A program made the position numbers and the translations under genes. This document shows, in pieces, positions 1 to 9,669 of a stretch of 64,000 bases of DNA (its first letter is position 1; the number at the start of each line of letters is the position of its first letter). Below the pieces are notes generated by a model that was not told the DNA's origin, ran no database searches, and saw only the letters and a list, made by a program, of their open reading frames with translations. The DNA comes from Candidatus Paraluminiphilus aquimaris (lineage in GTDB: Bacteria > Pseudomonadota > Gammaproteobacteria > Pseudomonadales > Halieaceae), in the NCBI RefSeq assembly GCF_026230195.1, contig NZ_CP036501.1, forward strand, positions 2,542,001 to 2,606,000, given 5' to 3'.

Positions 1-483
1 GATATGCTGTGCGGTAGGGTAGCCCTTATGCTTAGCAAAACCGTACTCAGGGTAGTGTTGATCCAGTGCAATCAACTCCTGATCACGTGTCACCTTGGCG
101 AGAATTGAAGCCGCACTGATAGACGGAATCAACGCGTCACCACCTACCACCGCCTCAGCACTGTACTCCCAGGTAGGAAGCTTGTTGCCGTCAACAAGCA
201 CGTGGTCGGGTTTAATACCCAGGGCTTCGACCGAGCGCTTCATGGCGAGCAATGAGGCATTTAAAATATTGAGCTCATCAATTTCACTTACACTCGCCCG
301 GCCGATACCGAACGCAATTGCGTGATTTTCAATCTCAGAATACAAACGCAGCCGTTTTTTCTCCGACAGTTTTTTAGAGTCTGTGAGTCCTTCAGGCGTG
401 TACTCACCAAGAATAACGGCCGCAGCGACGACATCGCCGGCTAGGGGGCCTCGCCCGACTTCGTCGCATCCCGCTACGATCAT
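1..483 (-). CDS. rnhB: Ribonuclease HII (3' end outside window)
   Basis: RNase HII removes ribonucleotides from RNA/DNA hybrids and single misincorporated ribonucleotides in the cytoplasm. The start ATG at 483-481 opens with M-I-V-A-G followed by [11 protein letters not shown] and VVAAAVIL, the N-terminal metal-site motif (DEVGRG) typical of the family. About 161 codons are present and the reading frame runs off the left edge, so the last 30-40 residues are missing. Its ATG overlaps the lpxB stop in an ATGA arrangement, so it is translationally coupled as the distal gene of the lipid A operon, as in Pseudomonas and E. coli. Identity is clear from the motif and the synteny. Confidence 0.93.
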   Translation of the reverse strand, partial: MIVAGCDEVGRGPLAGDVVAAAVILGEYTPEGLTDSKKLSEKKRLRLYSEIENHAIAFGIGRASVSEIDELNILNASLLAMKRSVEALGIKPDHVLVDGNKLPTWEYSAEAVVGGDALIPSISAASILAKVTRDQELIALDQHYPEYGFAKHKGYPTAQHI

Positions 484-1625
484 TCAAAGCCCTCGCCAGC
501 CATAAGCGCCTCTAATGCATCGGCTGAGCGCACAGCATAGTCATCGCCAATAGTTTGGCGAAGCTCGCTAAAGGTCGTCTTTTGCTCATCACCCTGACGA
601 GAGAAGCTCTCGAGTACCGATTGGTAAAGGTTTTCAACCGTTGCATTTCCCTGCAAAAACTCAGGCGCGACTGCCCTACCCGCAATAACATTAGGCAAGC
701 CCACAAAAGGCGAAGTGACCATGCGACTCAGAATCTGCCAAGAGAACCAGCTCATTTTGTAAGCTATTGTCATTGGCTTGCCAATCAGCATCGCTTCCAG
801 TGTTGTTGTACCGGACGCACACAGCACAGCATCCGATGCCGTCATTGCCAATCGACTCTGACCTTCGATGACTAAAAAGCGCTCATCATCAATTGGCATG
901 AGCCGGTTTATTTGATCCATGCGCTCCTCCGAGGAAGCCGGAAGGATAACGCGCATTTCACTGTCTGACGCAAGCAGTCGCATTACAACCTGCGTAAATG
1001 TAGGACCAATATGTTCGATTTCGCCCGATCGACTCCCAGGGAGGCATGCAAGAACCGGCGCATTCTGAGGAAGTCCAAGATAGTGCTTTGCCGTCGCCTG
1101 ATCCGGCAGGGCCGAGAACTCCTCAATAAGGGGGTGACCCACACACACCGCTTCAACACCGTGCTGCGCGTAAAAGTCTTTCTCAAACGGGAGCAAGCAC
1201 AACATCAAATCTACCGCTTTTTTAATCTTATTGATTCGTCCGGGTCGCCATGCCCACACCGAGGGACTCACTAGGTGCGCAGTTTTAAGACCTTTGGCAC
1301 GCAGCTGCTGTTCCAGTGTGAGATTAAAATCAGGGCTATCAACACCGAGAAAAACATCTGGACGCTCCAGCAACATATGCTGACGAATACCGCGCCGCAT
1401 AGATAAGAGCTCGGGAAGACGTTTTAGCGGCTCGGTAAAGCCAAAGACAGCAAGACGGTCCATGTCGTAGAGGCTCTCAAGCCCATGAAGTGCAGTAGCT
1501 TCGCCGCCAATACCGGTAACGCGTAATGTTTCGTTGCGGCGTTTGAGTTCACGAAGCACCGATCCGGCTAAAATATCGCCGCTCTTTTCACCCGCTAAAA
1601 CACCAAGGTATGGCGCACTCGACAT
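480..1625 (-). CDS. lpxB: Lipid-A-disaccharide synthase
   Basis: LpxB, a glycosyltransferase family 19 enzyme at the inner face of the cytoplasmic membrane, joins UDP-2,3-diacylglucosamine and lipid X to make the tetraacyl disaccharide of lipid A. At 381 residues it matches the usual length. Visible landmarks are the N-terminal [14 protein letters not shown] segment (family GExSGD), GVDSPDFNL near residue 95, [13 protein letters not shown] near 124-136, [11 protein letters not shown] near 195, and [17 protein letters not shown] near 270. The start overlaps the lpxA stop by one base (TAATG) and its stop overlaps rnhB, indicating a tightly coupled operon. Confidence 0.97.
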   Translation of the reverse strand: MSSAPYLGVLAGEKSGDILAGSVLRELKRRNETLRVTGIGGEATALHGLESLYDMDRLAVFGFTEPLKRLPELLSMRRGIRQHMLLERPDVFLGVDSPDFNLTLEQQLRAKGLKTAHLVSPSVWAWRPGRINKIKKAVDLMLCLLPFEKDFYAQHGVEAVCVGHPLIEEFSALPDQATAKHYLGLPQNAPVLACLPGSRSGEIEHIGPTFTQVVMRLLASDSEMRVILPASSEERMDQINRLMPIDDERFLVIEGQSRLAMTASDAVLCASGTTTLEAMLIGKPMTIAYKMSWFSWQILSRMVTSPFVGLPNVIAGRAVAPEFLQGNATVENLYQSVLESFSRQGDEQKTTFSELRQTIGDDYAVRSADALEALMAGEGFE

Positions 1626-2395
1626 TACCGGACGATACCGCGCTCGGACGCCTCAAGTGACTCAATCAGCGGAAGGATTTCAGGTGTTTCTGTCGTCATG
1701 GTGGAGAGGCGTTCCATTGCAACGTCCAACGTCAGCCCCTGCCGATATATCAACTTAAACGCGCGGCGCAGGTTGGAAAGTGTGGATTCTGAAAATCCTC
1801 GGCGCCGGAGGCCTTCGGCGTTAATCGTTCTTGCTTCGGCAGGGCTACCCGATACGGTGACATAGGCAGGCACATCCTTACCAATCGCTGTGCCCATACC
1901 ACTGAAACTGTGAGCGCCAATTTTGCAAAACTGATGCACCAAGGTGTAGCCGGATAAAATCGCCCAGTCGTCAACGACAACGTGCCCAGCTAACGCCGTA
2001 TTGTTAACGAGAATTGTGTTATTTCGGACAACACTGTCATGGCCTATGTGGACATAACACATAATTAGATTGCTATTGCCAATATACGTATCGCCACGGT
2101 CTTGAACGGTACCGCGATGGATCGTAACGCTCTCTCGGATGACATTATCGTCACCAATCGTCAGCGTGGTGGGCTCTCCATGATATTTAAGATCAGGAGT
2201 GGCTTCGCCAATGGAGCTAAATTGGAATATATGATTTCTGGCACCGATCGTGGTCGGGCCCTTAATTACAACATGGGATTCGATAATCGTATCCGCACCA
2301 ACCACCACATCGGGACCAATGATGGAATAAGGCCCCACGTTCACCGACGGATGCAACGTCGCTCGGGGGTCAATGATGGCTGTTGAATGAATCAT
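1625..2395 (-). CDS. lpxA: UDP-N-acetylglucosamine acyltransferase
   Basis: LpxA is a soluble homotrimer that transfers a 3-hydroxyacyl chain from acyl carrier protein to UDP-GlcNAc, the first step of lipid A synthesis. The 256-residue protein has the left-handed beta-helix hexapeptide repeats (IIGPDVVVG, TIGARN) over the N-terminal two thirds and a helical C-terminus. The likely catalytic His is H119 in YVHIGHD. In the acyl-chain ruler region HSFSGMGTAIGKDVP, Met167 stands where E. coli has Gly173; Met at this place is known in Pseudomonas aeruginosa LpxA, which prefers C10 chains. It lies between fabZ and lpxB with a 3-base gap and a 1-base overlap. Confidence 0.97.
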   Translation of the reverse strand: MIHSTAIIDPRATLHPSVNVGPYSIIGPDVVVGADTIIESHVVIKGPTTIGARNHIFQFSSIGEATPDLKYHGEPTTLTIGDDNVIRESVTIHRGTVQDRGDTYIGNSNLIMCYVHIGHDSVVRNNTILVNNTALAGHVVVDDWAILSGYTLVHQFCKIGAHSFSGMGTAIGKDVPAYVTVSGSPAEARTINAEGLRRRGFSESTLSNLRRAFKLIYRQGLTLDVAMERLSTMTTETPEILPLIESLEASERGIVR

Positions 2396-2398
2396 TGC

Positions 2399-2830
2399 TT
2401 ATCGATCAGCACACAATATCGTGGCCGATGCCGCCGTCTTTCCGTCAACCGATGCGCGCACGTCAAATTTCCAAATACCGCGCTTCTCACTCACAATCGA
2501 CGCCTCAAGCTTGACGCAGTCGCCCGGCACACAAGGCCGCTTAAATCGGAGTTTGTCGGTACCAACCAAGTAGTATATGGAGCCGTCTTCTGGCGTTTTA
2601 CCCATGGTCACAAACCCCAAAATTCCCGCCGCCTGCGCCATAGCTTCAACGAGAAGCACGCCCGGAAAAACCGGATTACCCGGGAAGTGGCCGTCGAAAT
2701 ACGGTTCGTTAATGCTTAAATTTTTGTAGGCTTCAATCGACACACCAGGCTCGATTGCCACAACCCTGTCTACAAAAAGAAAGGGATAACGGTGCGGTAA
2801 GTGCTTTCTGATCCCCTCAATGTCCATCAT
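2399..2830 (-). CDS. fabZ: 3-hydroxyacyl-[ACP] dehydratase FabZ
   Basis: FabZ dehydrates 3-hydroxyacyl-ACP in fatty acid elongation and competes with LpxA/LpxD for the same substrates. The hot-dog fold signature is complete: [13 protein letters not shown] near the N-terminus, [12 protein letters not shown] with the catalytic His, and VEAMAQAAG with the catalytic Glu. The frame is open upstream to 2893, but the start is placed at the ATG at 2830 ([10 protein letters not shown]): it matches the family N-terminus, follows an AGGGA about 11 bases upstream and leaves a 13-base gap after lpxD. The longer reading would overlap lpxD and add a basic, non-homologous stretch. 143 residues, normal for FabZ. 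Confidence 0.96.
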   Translation of the reverse strand: MMDIEGIRKHLPHRYPFLFVDRVVAIEPGVSIEAYKNLSINEPYFDGHFPGNPVFPGVLLVEAMAQAAGILGFVTMGKTPEDGSIYYLVGTDKLRFKRPCVPGDCVKLEASIVSEKRGIWKFDVRASVDGKTAASATILCADR

Positions 2831-2843
2831 AGTTTGGTGTTCC

Positions 2844-3875
2844 CTATTCGCCAGTGTTGGCTTTCTCCGATAACAGTTTTTCAAGCGCCTCAATGCGGCG
2901 AGCCATCTCTGTTAGCTTTTCGTAGCGCGCGGCGCTGCGCGCCCAATCGCGAACAGGCATTAGCGATGTTCCTGACGCGTAGTGACCCGCCTCACTGACA
3001 TCCCTAGAAACTCGACCCTGTCCACCAATATGCACATCATTGGCAATTTTGAGGTGCCCCGCAAAGCCAGCCTGTCCCCCTACGGTACAGCGCTCGCCGA
3101 GCTCCGATCCCCCAGCAAAACCCACCTGCCCCGCGACGGCCGATCCCCGGCCAATCTTCACACCGTGCGCAATATGCACCAGGTTATCAAGGATAACGTC
3201 GTCGCCGATCTGAGTATCCTCGAGTGCCCCACGATCGATGGCACAGCCCGCACCAATCTCAACACGATCGCCCACCTTGACCCCGCCCAACTGGAGAATT
3301 TTCTCCCAACCCGTGCTCGTGGGTGCAAAGCCAAACCCGTCGGAACCTATTACGGTGCTGGCGTGGATCAGACAATCGTGGCCAATAGCAACACCGTGAT
3401 AAATCGACACGTTGGCTCTGAGCTCAGTCCCCGAACCAATGGCGGTCCGCTCGCCGATCCAAACGTTAGGCCCAATCCACACATCGTTGCCAATCGTAGC
3501 GCCCTCACCAATAACAGCACCAGCGTCGACCGTTACGTGAGCGCCCAATTGGGCTGTCTTTGCGATAACGGCACTCGAATGAACTCTCCCAGATGGGCGT
3601 GGTCGATTATCAAACAGCTTAGTGGCACGCGCGAAATCGGCGTAGGGCTCATCGCTAAACAGTACAGCCCCCGCGTAGTCACCCACCCAGTCTCTGGGGC
3701 AAATGATCGCTGAGGCATCCGACGCAGAAAGCGATTTAACGAATTTCTTTTGTGCGATAAAGGAAAGATCGCCCGTCTCGGCCATAGAGATGGGCGCAAG
3801 GCGATTCAGCGTAAGGCTTGGGTCACCTTTATAGGTGAGACCCAATGCCGCGGCTGCATCGCCCAGAGTCGGCAT
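2844..3875 (-). CDS. lpxD: UDP-3-O-acylglucosamine N-acyltransferase
   Basis: LpxD adds the N-linked 3-hydroxyacyl chain in the third step of lipid A synthesis. The 343-residue protein has an N-terminal uridine-binding domain (about 1-100), a long left-handed beta-helix of hexapeptide repeats (about 100-300; e.g. [13 protein letters not shown]) and a short C-terminal helix. [13 protein letters not shown] near residue 230 carries the conserved active-site histidines. The gene lies one base after skp and 13 bases before fabZ, the standard bamA-skp-lpxD-fabZ-lpxA-lpxB order. Confidence 0.97.
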   Translation of the reverse strand: MPTLGDAAAALGLTYKGDPSLTLNRLAPISMAETGDLSFIAQKKFVKSLSASDASAIICPRDWVGDYAGAVLFSDEPYADFARATKLFDNRPRPSGRVHSSAVIAKTAQLGAHVTVDAGAVIGEGATIGNDVWIGPNVWIGERTAIGSGTELRANVSIYHGVAIGHDCLIHASTVIGSDGFGFAPTSTGWEKILQLGGVKVGDRVEIGAGCAIDRGALEDTQIGDDVILDNLVHIAHGVKIGRGSAVAGQVGFAGGSELGERCTVGGQAGFAGHLKIANDVHIGGQGRVSRDVSEAGHYASGTSLMPVRDWARSAARYEKLTEMARRIEALEKLLSEKANTGE

Positions 3876-3876
3876 A

Positions 3877-4389
3877 TTACTCTTGAGGTAGCTGGTTGAG
3901 CTTGTCGGTTACTTTAGCCGTGATGTTGTAACCGAGATCGGCGTGGATCACCGATTGCGCTTGGAGCAAAAGACCAATCTGATCGGTCTCGATCACTTCA
4001 CCTAATACCTGTCGAGCGGCGGGAACAAGCTCTTGGAAAACGCGTTGCGCATTCTGCTGCTGCAAGGCCTGCAACTTCTTTGCGACATACTCAAGGTCGG
4101 CGTTTTTACTGGCCATCTTTTGGCGAGCAGCCACTTGGTCGTCCTCGCTCATTGCCGCCTGATCACGCTGGAAATCTTGCACCAACTTGTCGAGCTCAGC
4201 TTTTAAGCTATCAAACTCGGCTTTATCTTCAGCAAAAGATTCACCGGCCTCGAAATCACGCAAACGCTGCTGCGCGGAGTCGGTTTGTAAAATGGCCTCC
4301 TCCAAATTCACAACAGCGATACGACCTTGAGCGTGCGCTAGGGTCGATGCAACCATCAGTGCCAATACGGCGACAAAGCGGAACAACAT
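3877..4389 (-). CDS. skp: Periplasmic OmpH/Skp chaperone
   Basis: Skp is a trimeric periplasmic chaperone that carries unfolded outer-membrane proteins to the Bam complex. The 170-residue precursor starts with a clear Sec signal peptide (hydrophobic FRFVAVLALMVASTL, cleavage after AHA, mature end QGRIAVVNLEEAI). The middle is a long charged, Gln/Lys/Glu-rich coiled-coil region (about residues 50-130), as expected for the tentacles. A perfect AGGAGG lies 9 bases upstream of the ATG, the strongest Shine-Dalgarno of this cluster, fitting high expression. It sits directly downstream of bamA. Confidence 0.94.
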   Translation of the reverse strand: MLFRFVAVLALMVASTLAHAQGRIAVVNLEEAILQTDSAQQRLRDFEAGESFAEDKAEFDSLKAELDKLVQDFQRDQAAMSEDDQVAARQKMASKNADLEYVAKKLQALQQQNAQRVFQELVPAARQVLGEVIETDQIGLLLQAQSVIHADLGYNITAKVTDKLNQLPQE

Positions 4390-4413
4390 TTGGGATAACC
4401 TCCTGGTTAGTTA

Positions 4414-7080
4414 TTAGAATCCACGCCCCAGCGTGAATTGGAATACTTCTGTACGATCAGTGTCGCTAGCATTGAGCGGCTTCGCAAGTGCAAATGTAAG
4501 TGGTCCAAAACCACTTAACCACGTTACGCCAATGCCGACTGAATAGCGCAACTCACTGGCGTCAACGCCGAAGCAGTTGAGCTGATTTTCACGACAATTC
4601 GTGTTGAAAACATTGCCAACGTCTAAGAAGAACGCGGATCTTATAGAACTCCTATCCTTGACGAAAGGCATAGGGAAAAGAACCTCTGCAGAGCCCTCGA
4701 TGACGACATTGCCGCCAAACGGATCAGCGCGGCGACGTCCTGTGAATACCTGCTGCGTCTCGATTTGACCCGTCTCAGGATTCACAATGTAGCCAAAGCC
4801 TAAACCATCAGGGCCACCAATCTCAGTGGGCGCGCCATCCTCATCGACTCCTGTAACCGCAAGGCCCGTTTGATAGAGAATGGGAGGGGTGCTTCGCGGT
4901 CCTAGGGTATTCGCCTCGAATCCACGGACACTGCCAAAGCCACCCGAATAGAAGTGCTCATAAAACGGAAGTTCAGTGGTGTCGCCATAACCGTCGCCGT
5001 AACCGACCTCACCCCGCAAGTGGAACGTAAAATCACCGTAGATAGGAACGTACATCTCCCCCCGATAGTTGAGTTTGAAAAACTCAAGATCGGATCCCGG
5101 CATCTGCAATTGCGCTGAAATCGAGTTAGACACACCCCGTGTCGCAAGCTGCCCTCGGTTCAAGGTTGACTGAATCCAAGACCCCGTAATCGACCAATTG
5201 GTGAATTCACTGCCATTTTGATCTAGGAAACCGTCATTATTAAGATTGACGAACGCCTCAGGCGGTAAATCGGTGATGGGAAACAACTCTTCAGGTCCCG
5301 AGTAAGTCCCGTCTAGCTGCCTGGTGGAGGTATAGTACTGCTCCACACCGGTTATTAGTCGCGGACTGGTGCGTATTTCCTGTACCGCGTAGCGTCCCGA
5401 TGTAATGTCGGTATTCGTGATTCCCAGATTAAAACCGAGTCGCTGCGTTTCACTGATCGGGTAGCCAAACGACATGGTGGCACCCACCGTGTTCGTTGTG
5501 TAGCTAGCGACATTAATCTCAGAAAGGTCAGACTTTCGGTAAAAGACGCTGAACCCTCGACTCACACCGTCCTCAGTAAAATAAGGGTTGTTGTAGTTGA
5601 TGCTTGCAACGCTCTGCCACTGCGACGTGTTCAGATTCAGACCAACCTGCCGCCCCGTGCCCAAGAAATTATTTTGTTGCAGATTCAGGCCAACAATAAG
5701 CCCCGCAAACTGCGAGTAACCTAAGCTGCCGCCTATAGAGCCAAAGCTCTGCTCCTCAACTGAGAAGTCAATATCCACGAGATCGTCGTAACCGGGAAGC
5801 TCGACAGTCTCGACCTCGGCAGAGCTAAAGAAGCCTAACCGTTGAAGACGAATACGCGACTGCTCAATGGCCGCTGCGGAGGCAGGTGCTGCCTCCATTT
5901 GGCGCATTTCACGTCGCAAAACCTCGTCGGCGGTTCGTGAGTTTCCTTTGAAGTTAATGCGCCGGACATAAGTCCGCCTGCCGGGATCAATGAAGAACTT
6001 GATTGAGACCTCAGCCTCGCCGTCGCCAACTTCCGGGATGCCCGTTACCTTGGCAAAATTGTAGCCCTCATTCCCGAGTCGGCGGGTGAGGTATTCTTCA
6101 GTGCTGGTCACCAATTGCTGCGAAAAGACCTGACCTGGACCCACCAAAAGGAAGCGAGATAGATCCTCCTCTGACAGCACAAGGTCACCGGAAAGGTCCA
6201 CATCGGTGATCGTAAATCGATCCCCTTCGGCGACATTGGCAGTTATGAAGACTGAGTCCTTAGTCGGTGACACAGCCACCTGGGTCGACTCGATCTCAAA
6301 CTGCAAATACCCCCGGTCCTGGTAGTAACTGGTCAGGGTTTCTAAGTCGGATTCCAGCTTTTCCTTACTGTACTTATCAGCACTAGAGAAAAACGAGAAC
6401 CTGCCGCCAACCTGCAACTCGAACAGCTCAAGTAGCTCCTCGTCGTTATACACTTCGTTGCCGACAATATTGATGTGTTTGATTTTTGAGACTGTTCCCT
6501 CATCGATCTCGATGCTGATGGAGACTCGGTTCCTAGGCTCGGGTATCACCTCGGTATCAATTGACGAGTCATATCGCCCCTGAATCACGTACTGACGTCG
6601 AAGCTCACCCTGCATGCCCTGAAGCGTAGATCGTTGAAATACCTGCCCAACAGCAAGGCCGGCCCCCTTAAGGCCATCTAACAACGCTTCCGTCTCGATC
6701 GCTTTGTTACCCTCGATCGTGATCTCACTAATACTCGGTCGCTCCGCCACAGTAAGTACGAGTACGTTGCCGTCACGCCCCACCGAAATATCGTCAAAAT
6801 TCCCGGTGTAAAACAGATTGCGAGAGATACTTCGAATGGCGAGCTCATCGACAACATCACCAACGCTTACCGGCAAAGCCGCAAAGACGCTTCCAGGCGC
6901 AATGCGCTGCAAACCTTCGACGCGAATATCCGCAACAACAAAGGGCTCAGTTTGCGCAATTGAGGTCGGCGAAAGGCCAACGATAAAGCCGGTAACAATC
7001 AATGCCAGACCGCTGGAACGCTTCACACTTCCGAGCCAACAGCGAGCCCGGTCGCTTATTTTTTTGAGGACTAATTTCAC
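4414..7080 (-). CDS. bamA: Outer membrane assembly factor BamA (Omp85)
   Basis: BamA is the core of the beta-barrel assembly machine that inserts outer-membrane proteins. The 888-residue precursor has a signal sequence, five POTRA domains (first beginning FVVADIRVEGLQRI; repeats to about residue 450) and a C-terminal 16-strand barrel ending in aromatic GRGF. The lid-loop motif VRGF (SVRGFEANTLGPR) lies near residue 720. The start is uncertain: the GTG at 7080 gives a signal peptide with an unusually long basic n-region, while the in-frame GTG at 7026 (MKRSSGLALIV) would give a standard one; neither has a good ribosome site. It is about 80 residues longer than E. coli BamA, partly from this N-terminus. 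Confidence 0.96.
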   Translation of the reverse strand: MKLVLKKISDRARCWLGSVKRSSGLALIVTGFIVGLSPTSIAQTEPFVVADIRVEGLQRIAPGSVFAALPVSVGDVVDELAIRSISRNLFYTGNFDDISVGRDGNVLVLTVAERPSISEITIEGNKAIETEALLDGLKGAGLAVGQVFQRSTLQGMQGELRRQYVIQGRYDSSIDTEVIPEPRNRVSISIEIDEGTVSKIKHINIVGNEVYNDEELLELFELQVGGRFSFFSSADKYSKEKLESDLETLTSYYQDRGYLQFEIESTQVAVSPTKDSVFITANVAEGDRFTITDVDLSGDLVLSEEDLSRFLLVGPGQVFSQQLVTSTEEYLTRRLGNEGYNFAKVTGIPEVGDGEAEVSIKFFIDPGRRTYVRRINFKGNSRTADEVLRREMRQMEAAPASAAAIEQSRIRLQRLGFFSSAEVETVELPGYDDLVDIDFSVEEQSFGSIGGSLGYSQFAGLIVGLNLQQNNFLGTGRQVGLNLNTSQWQSVASINYNNPYFTEDGVSRGFSVFYRKSDLSEINVASYTTNTVGATMSFGYPISETQRLGFNLGITNTDITSGRYAVQEIRTSPRLITGVEQYYTSTRQLDGTYSGPEELFPITDLPPEAFVNLNNDGFLDQNGSEFTNWSITGSWIQSTLNRGQLATRGVSNSISAQLQMPGSDLEFFKLNYRGEMYVPIYGDFTFHLRGEVGYGDGYGDTTELPFYEHFYSGGFGSVRGFEANTLGPRSTPPILYQTGLAVTGVDEDGAPTEIGGPDGLGFGYIVNPETGQIETQQVFTGRRRADPFGGNVVIEGSAEVLFPMPFVKDRSSIRSAFFLDVGNVFNTNCRENQLNCFGVDASELRYSVGIGVTWLSGFGPLTFALAKPLNASDTDRTEVFQFTLGRGF

Positions 7081-7130
7081 GTATTTTGTCTTCGATTATC
7101 TTTGGTTACTGCGTAGCGCGCGGGAGTATC

Positions 7131-8477
7131 TCACAGTCGGGCCACATCGTTGTAGATGGCAAACATCATTAGTGTAAAAACAGCAGCTAAACCCAGCTGA
7201 AAACTCATTATTTGGATTTGCTCGGGCACTGGCCTACCCATTAGCCCCTCAACTACATGGAAGACGATGTGTCCACCATCAAGCACAGGTATGGGCAATA
7301 AATTTATTGCGCCGAGAGAAATAGACAGTAATGCAAGAAACGAGAGCCACGTGGTAAATCCGCTCTCTGCCGTACTGGCAGCGATTTGCGCGATAGCGAT
7401 TGGGCCCGACAAATTTTTTGTCGAAATCAGCCCTTGCACCATTTTCCACATCGACTCGAAGGTGAAAATAGTCAACTCATACGTACGATTAACAGCCGCA
7501 CCGAGCGCCTCTATCGGCCCGCGGCTCTGACGGCGAATCCGACTGTCCGGAATCTCTGGCAGCGCCAGACCCATGCCAACTGTTCCGATTGCATTGCGAT
7601 TTTGCGGCATCACGCTCAGCGTAACTTGACTGCCAGCGCGATCGACTAAGACATCAAATCGCTGATTAGGGCGCGCGCGGACAAATTCGACCCAATCCGT
7701 CCACTGCGCCATCGGCACACCCGCCGCGTCAATGATTACGTCTCCGACCTGAAAACCTGCACGAGCAGCTGCGCCCCCCTCGGACAGGGAGCCCACCTCG
7801 GGTCTGATCGGAAGAAAACCTAATGACAACCCGAGGGCTGCCGCGGGGTCTGGCGCCTCCGCCTCACCAAGCCAGTTCACAATGGGGAGTGCATAACGCT
7901 GTCCTACATCGCTCAAGGCATTTCCAATGGTCAGGTCAATGTGGCCTGTATCACCGAGACGCTTTAGTAAGGCGAACCTTACGTCTGAAACGGTGCTGGT
8001 GGCCTGCCCATCAACCGCTATGACCTCTTGCCCTACAACCAGCCCACTCTCTTCGGCAATGGAATTCACTGCAACAGCTTCGATAACAGGAGCCAAACCT
8101 GTTTCGCCCCTCAGAAAAAGGCCAAACAACACCATAACGGCCAAAAGAAAGTTAGCGGCGGGACCTGCAGCCACGATCGCAAGCTTGTTACGAACAGGTT
8201 GTGCATTAAAGGACTCAGAACGGTTAGCCTCCGTAACAACGGCCTCACCATCGCGCTCGTCCAACATTTTTACGTAGCCGCCCAGTGGAATGGCGCAAAG
8301 CGCAAACTCTGTTCCGTCTCGACCCTGCCAGCTGTAAAGCGTCCGCCCAAAGCCGATCGCGAATCTCAGCACTCGCACACCACAACGACGCGCAACCCAG
8401 TAGTGGCCAAACTCATGGATCGTCACAAGGACACCCAGCGTCACCAATGCCATCATGATAGAAAATAAAATTTGCAT
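7131..8477 (-). CDS. rseP: Site-2 intramembrane metalloprotease RseP
   Basis: RseP is an inner-membrane zinc protease that cleaves anti-sigma factor RseA after DegS and releases sigma E in the envelope stress response; it also clears signal peptides. The zinc motif HEFGH (H21, E22, H25) is in the first transmembrane segment, two PDZ-type regions lie between residues about 115 and 300 (e.g. GGAAARAGFQVGDVI), and the third zinc ligand region LLPIPVLDGGHIV is near residue 395. 448 residues, normal length. The position between dxr and bamA is the conserved one. Confidence 0.97.
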   Translation of the reverse strand: MQILFSIMMALVTLGVLVTIHEFGHYWVARRCGVRVLRFAIGFGRTLYSWQGRDGTEFALCAIPLGGYVKMLDERDGEAVVTEANRSESFNAQPVRNKLAIVAAGPAANFLLAVMVLFGLFLRGETGLAPVIEAVAVNSIAEESGLVVGQEVIAVDGQATSTVSDVRFALLKRLGDTGHIDLTIGNALSDVGQRYALPIVNWLGEAEAPDPAAALGLSLGFLPIRPEVGSLSEGGAAARAGFQVGDVIIDAAGVPMAQWTDWVEFVRARPNQRFDVLVDRAGSQVTLSVMPQNRNAIGTVGMGLALPEIPDSRIRRQSRGPIEALGAAVNRTYELTIFTFESMWKMVQGLISTKNLSGPIAIAQIAASTAESGFTTWLSFLALLSISLGAINLLPIPVLDGGHIVFHVVEGLMGRPVPEQIQIMSFQLGLAAVFTLMMFAIYNDVARL

Positions 8478-8490
8478 GCTTTGTTAACTA

Positions 8491-9669
8491 CTACCTAAAC
8501 GAGACATCAGAAATAAACGCGCCCGCAGCTTCGCGCGCCGCTCGATCTAACGCTTGGACCTCAGCGAGCGTCGTTGGTTCCGCCAATGTTACACAGTTGA
8601 GTGTGGCCGCAATTGTCTGATCAATATCGGTGAACCGAATCTTCTCTGATAAGAAGGCATCCACCGCCACCTCGTTAGCCGCACTAAAGGCACACATCCC
8701 ACCCGGCACATCAATAGCCTCGTAAGCAAGCCTCAAGCACGGAAAAGCATCGAGGTCGGGTGACTCGAAATCCAGCCTTGCTGTTTTGACCAAATCGAGA
8801 ATATCAACGCCCGCTGACACGCGATCTGGCCAAGATAGACTATAGGCTATTGGGGTTCGCATATCGGGCTGCCCGAGCTGCGCCAGCACCGAGCCATCAA
8901 CGTAACGAATGAGCGAGTGAATGATGCTTTGCGGATGAACGACTACCTCTATTTCCGATGGCTTTCTATCGAATAACCAGCATGCCTCAGCAAGCTCCAG
9001 ACCTTTGTTCACAAGCGACGCCGAATCCACCGAAATCTTTCGTCCCATCGACCAATTGGGATGTGCACAAGCCTCGTCGGGCGTCACATTGTGAAGCGAG
9101 TCCCGCGAGCGACCGCGAAACGGGCCACCCGATGCGGTCAGTAAGATCTTTTCAACACGCGCCATCTGCGGTCGTGCCTGTGTATCACAGGGCAAACACT
9201 GAAACATGGCGTTGTGTTCGCTATCCACGGGGAGGAGTAAGGCGCCACCCTCGCGAACGGCCGTCATAAATAAACCACCCGCGCTGACGAGTGCTTCTTT
9301 ATTGGCAAGCAGCAACCGCTTCCCCGCCTTTGCTGCTGCAAGGGCAGCTGATAGCCCTGCGAACCCGACGATGGCGGCCATAACCGTATCGACATCGGGG
9401 CTTTGTGCGAAGTCGACCATGGGCGCTTCGCCGGCATGGACGCGCGTCGCTACCCGACCGCTCAAGCGAGTTTCTAATTCTTCAGCAGCATCAGGGCAAA
9501 ACATTACCGCGTGCTGAGGTTCGTGCTGTAAGCACAGCGCCGCCATTTCGGCCACGGAGCGATTCGCACAAAGCACCTCGGCGCGATACTTGTCGGGGTG
9601 CCGCCCGATAACGTCAAGTGTGCTCAGCCCAATTGAGCCAGTCGCACCCAACACCATCACTCGCTGCAT
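8491..9669 (-). CDS. dxr: 1-deoxy-D-xylulose 5-phosphate reductoisomerase
   Basis: Dxr (IspC) converts DXP to 2-C-methyl-D-erythritol 4-phosphate with NADPH, the committed step of the MEP isoprenoid pathway that feeds UppS two genes away. The N-terminal NADPH-binding motif is GATGSIGLSTLDVI (residues 8-21). LLANKEALVSAGG, PVDSEHNAMFQ, LTASGGPF and the substrate/metal region HPNWSMGRKISVDSASLVNKGLE are all present. 392 residues, as expected. The start overlaps the cdsA stop by one base (TGATG). Confidence 0.97.
   Translation of the reverse strand: MQRVMVLGATGSIGLSTLDVIGRHPDKYRAEVLCANRSVAEMAALCLQHEPQHAVMFCPDAAEELETRLSGRVATRVHAGEAPMVDFAQSPDVDTVMAAIVGFAGLSAALAAAKAGKRLLLANKEALVSAGGLFMTAVREGGALLLPVDSEHNAMFQCLPCDTQARPQMARVEKILLTASGGPFRGRSRDSLHNVTPDEACAHPNWSMGRKISVDSASLVNKGLELAEACWLFDRKPSEIEVVVHPQSIIHSLIRYVDGSVLAQLGQPDMRTPIAYSLSWPDRVSAGVDILDLVKTARLDFESPDLDAFPCLRLAYEAIDVPGGMCAFSAANEVAVDAFLSEKIRFTDIDQTIAATLNCVTLAEPTTLAEVQALDRAAREAAGAFISDVSFR

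Noticed and set aside
2982-3713. Long plus-strand open frame (243 codons) antisense to lpxD
   Set aside because: Composition mirrors the hexapeptide repeats of lpxD on the other strand; no ribosome site, no recognisable protein; lpxD itself is certain.
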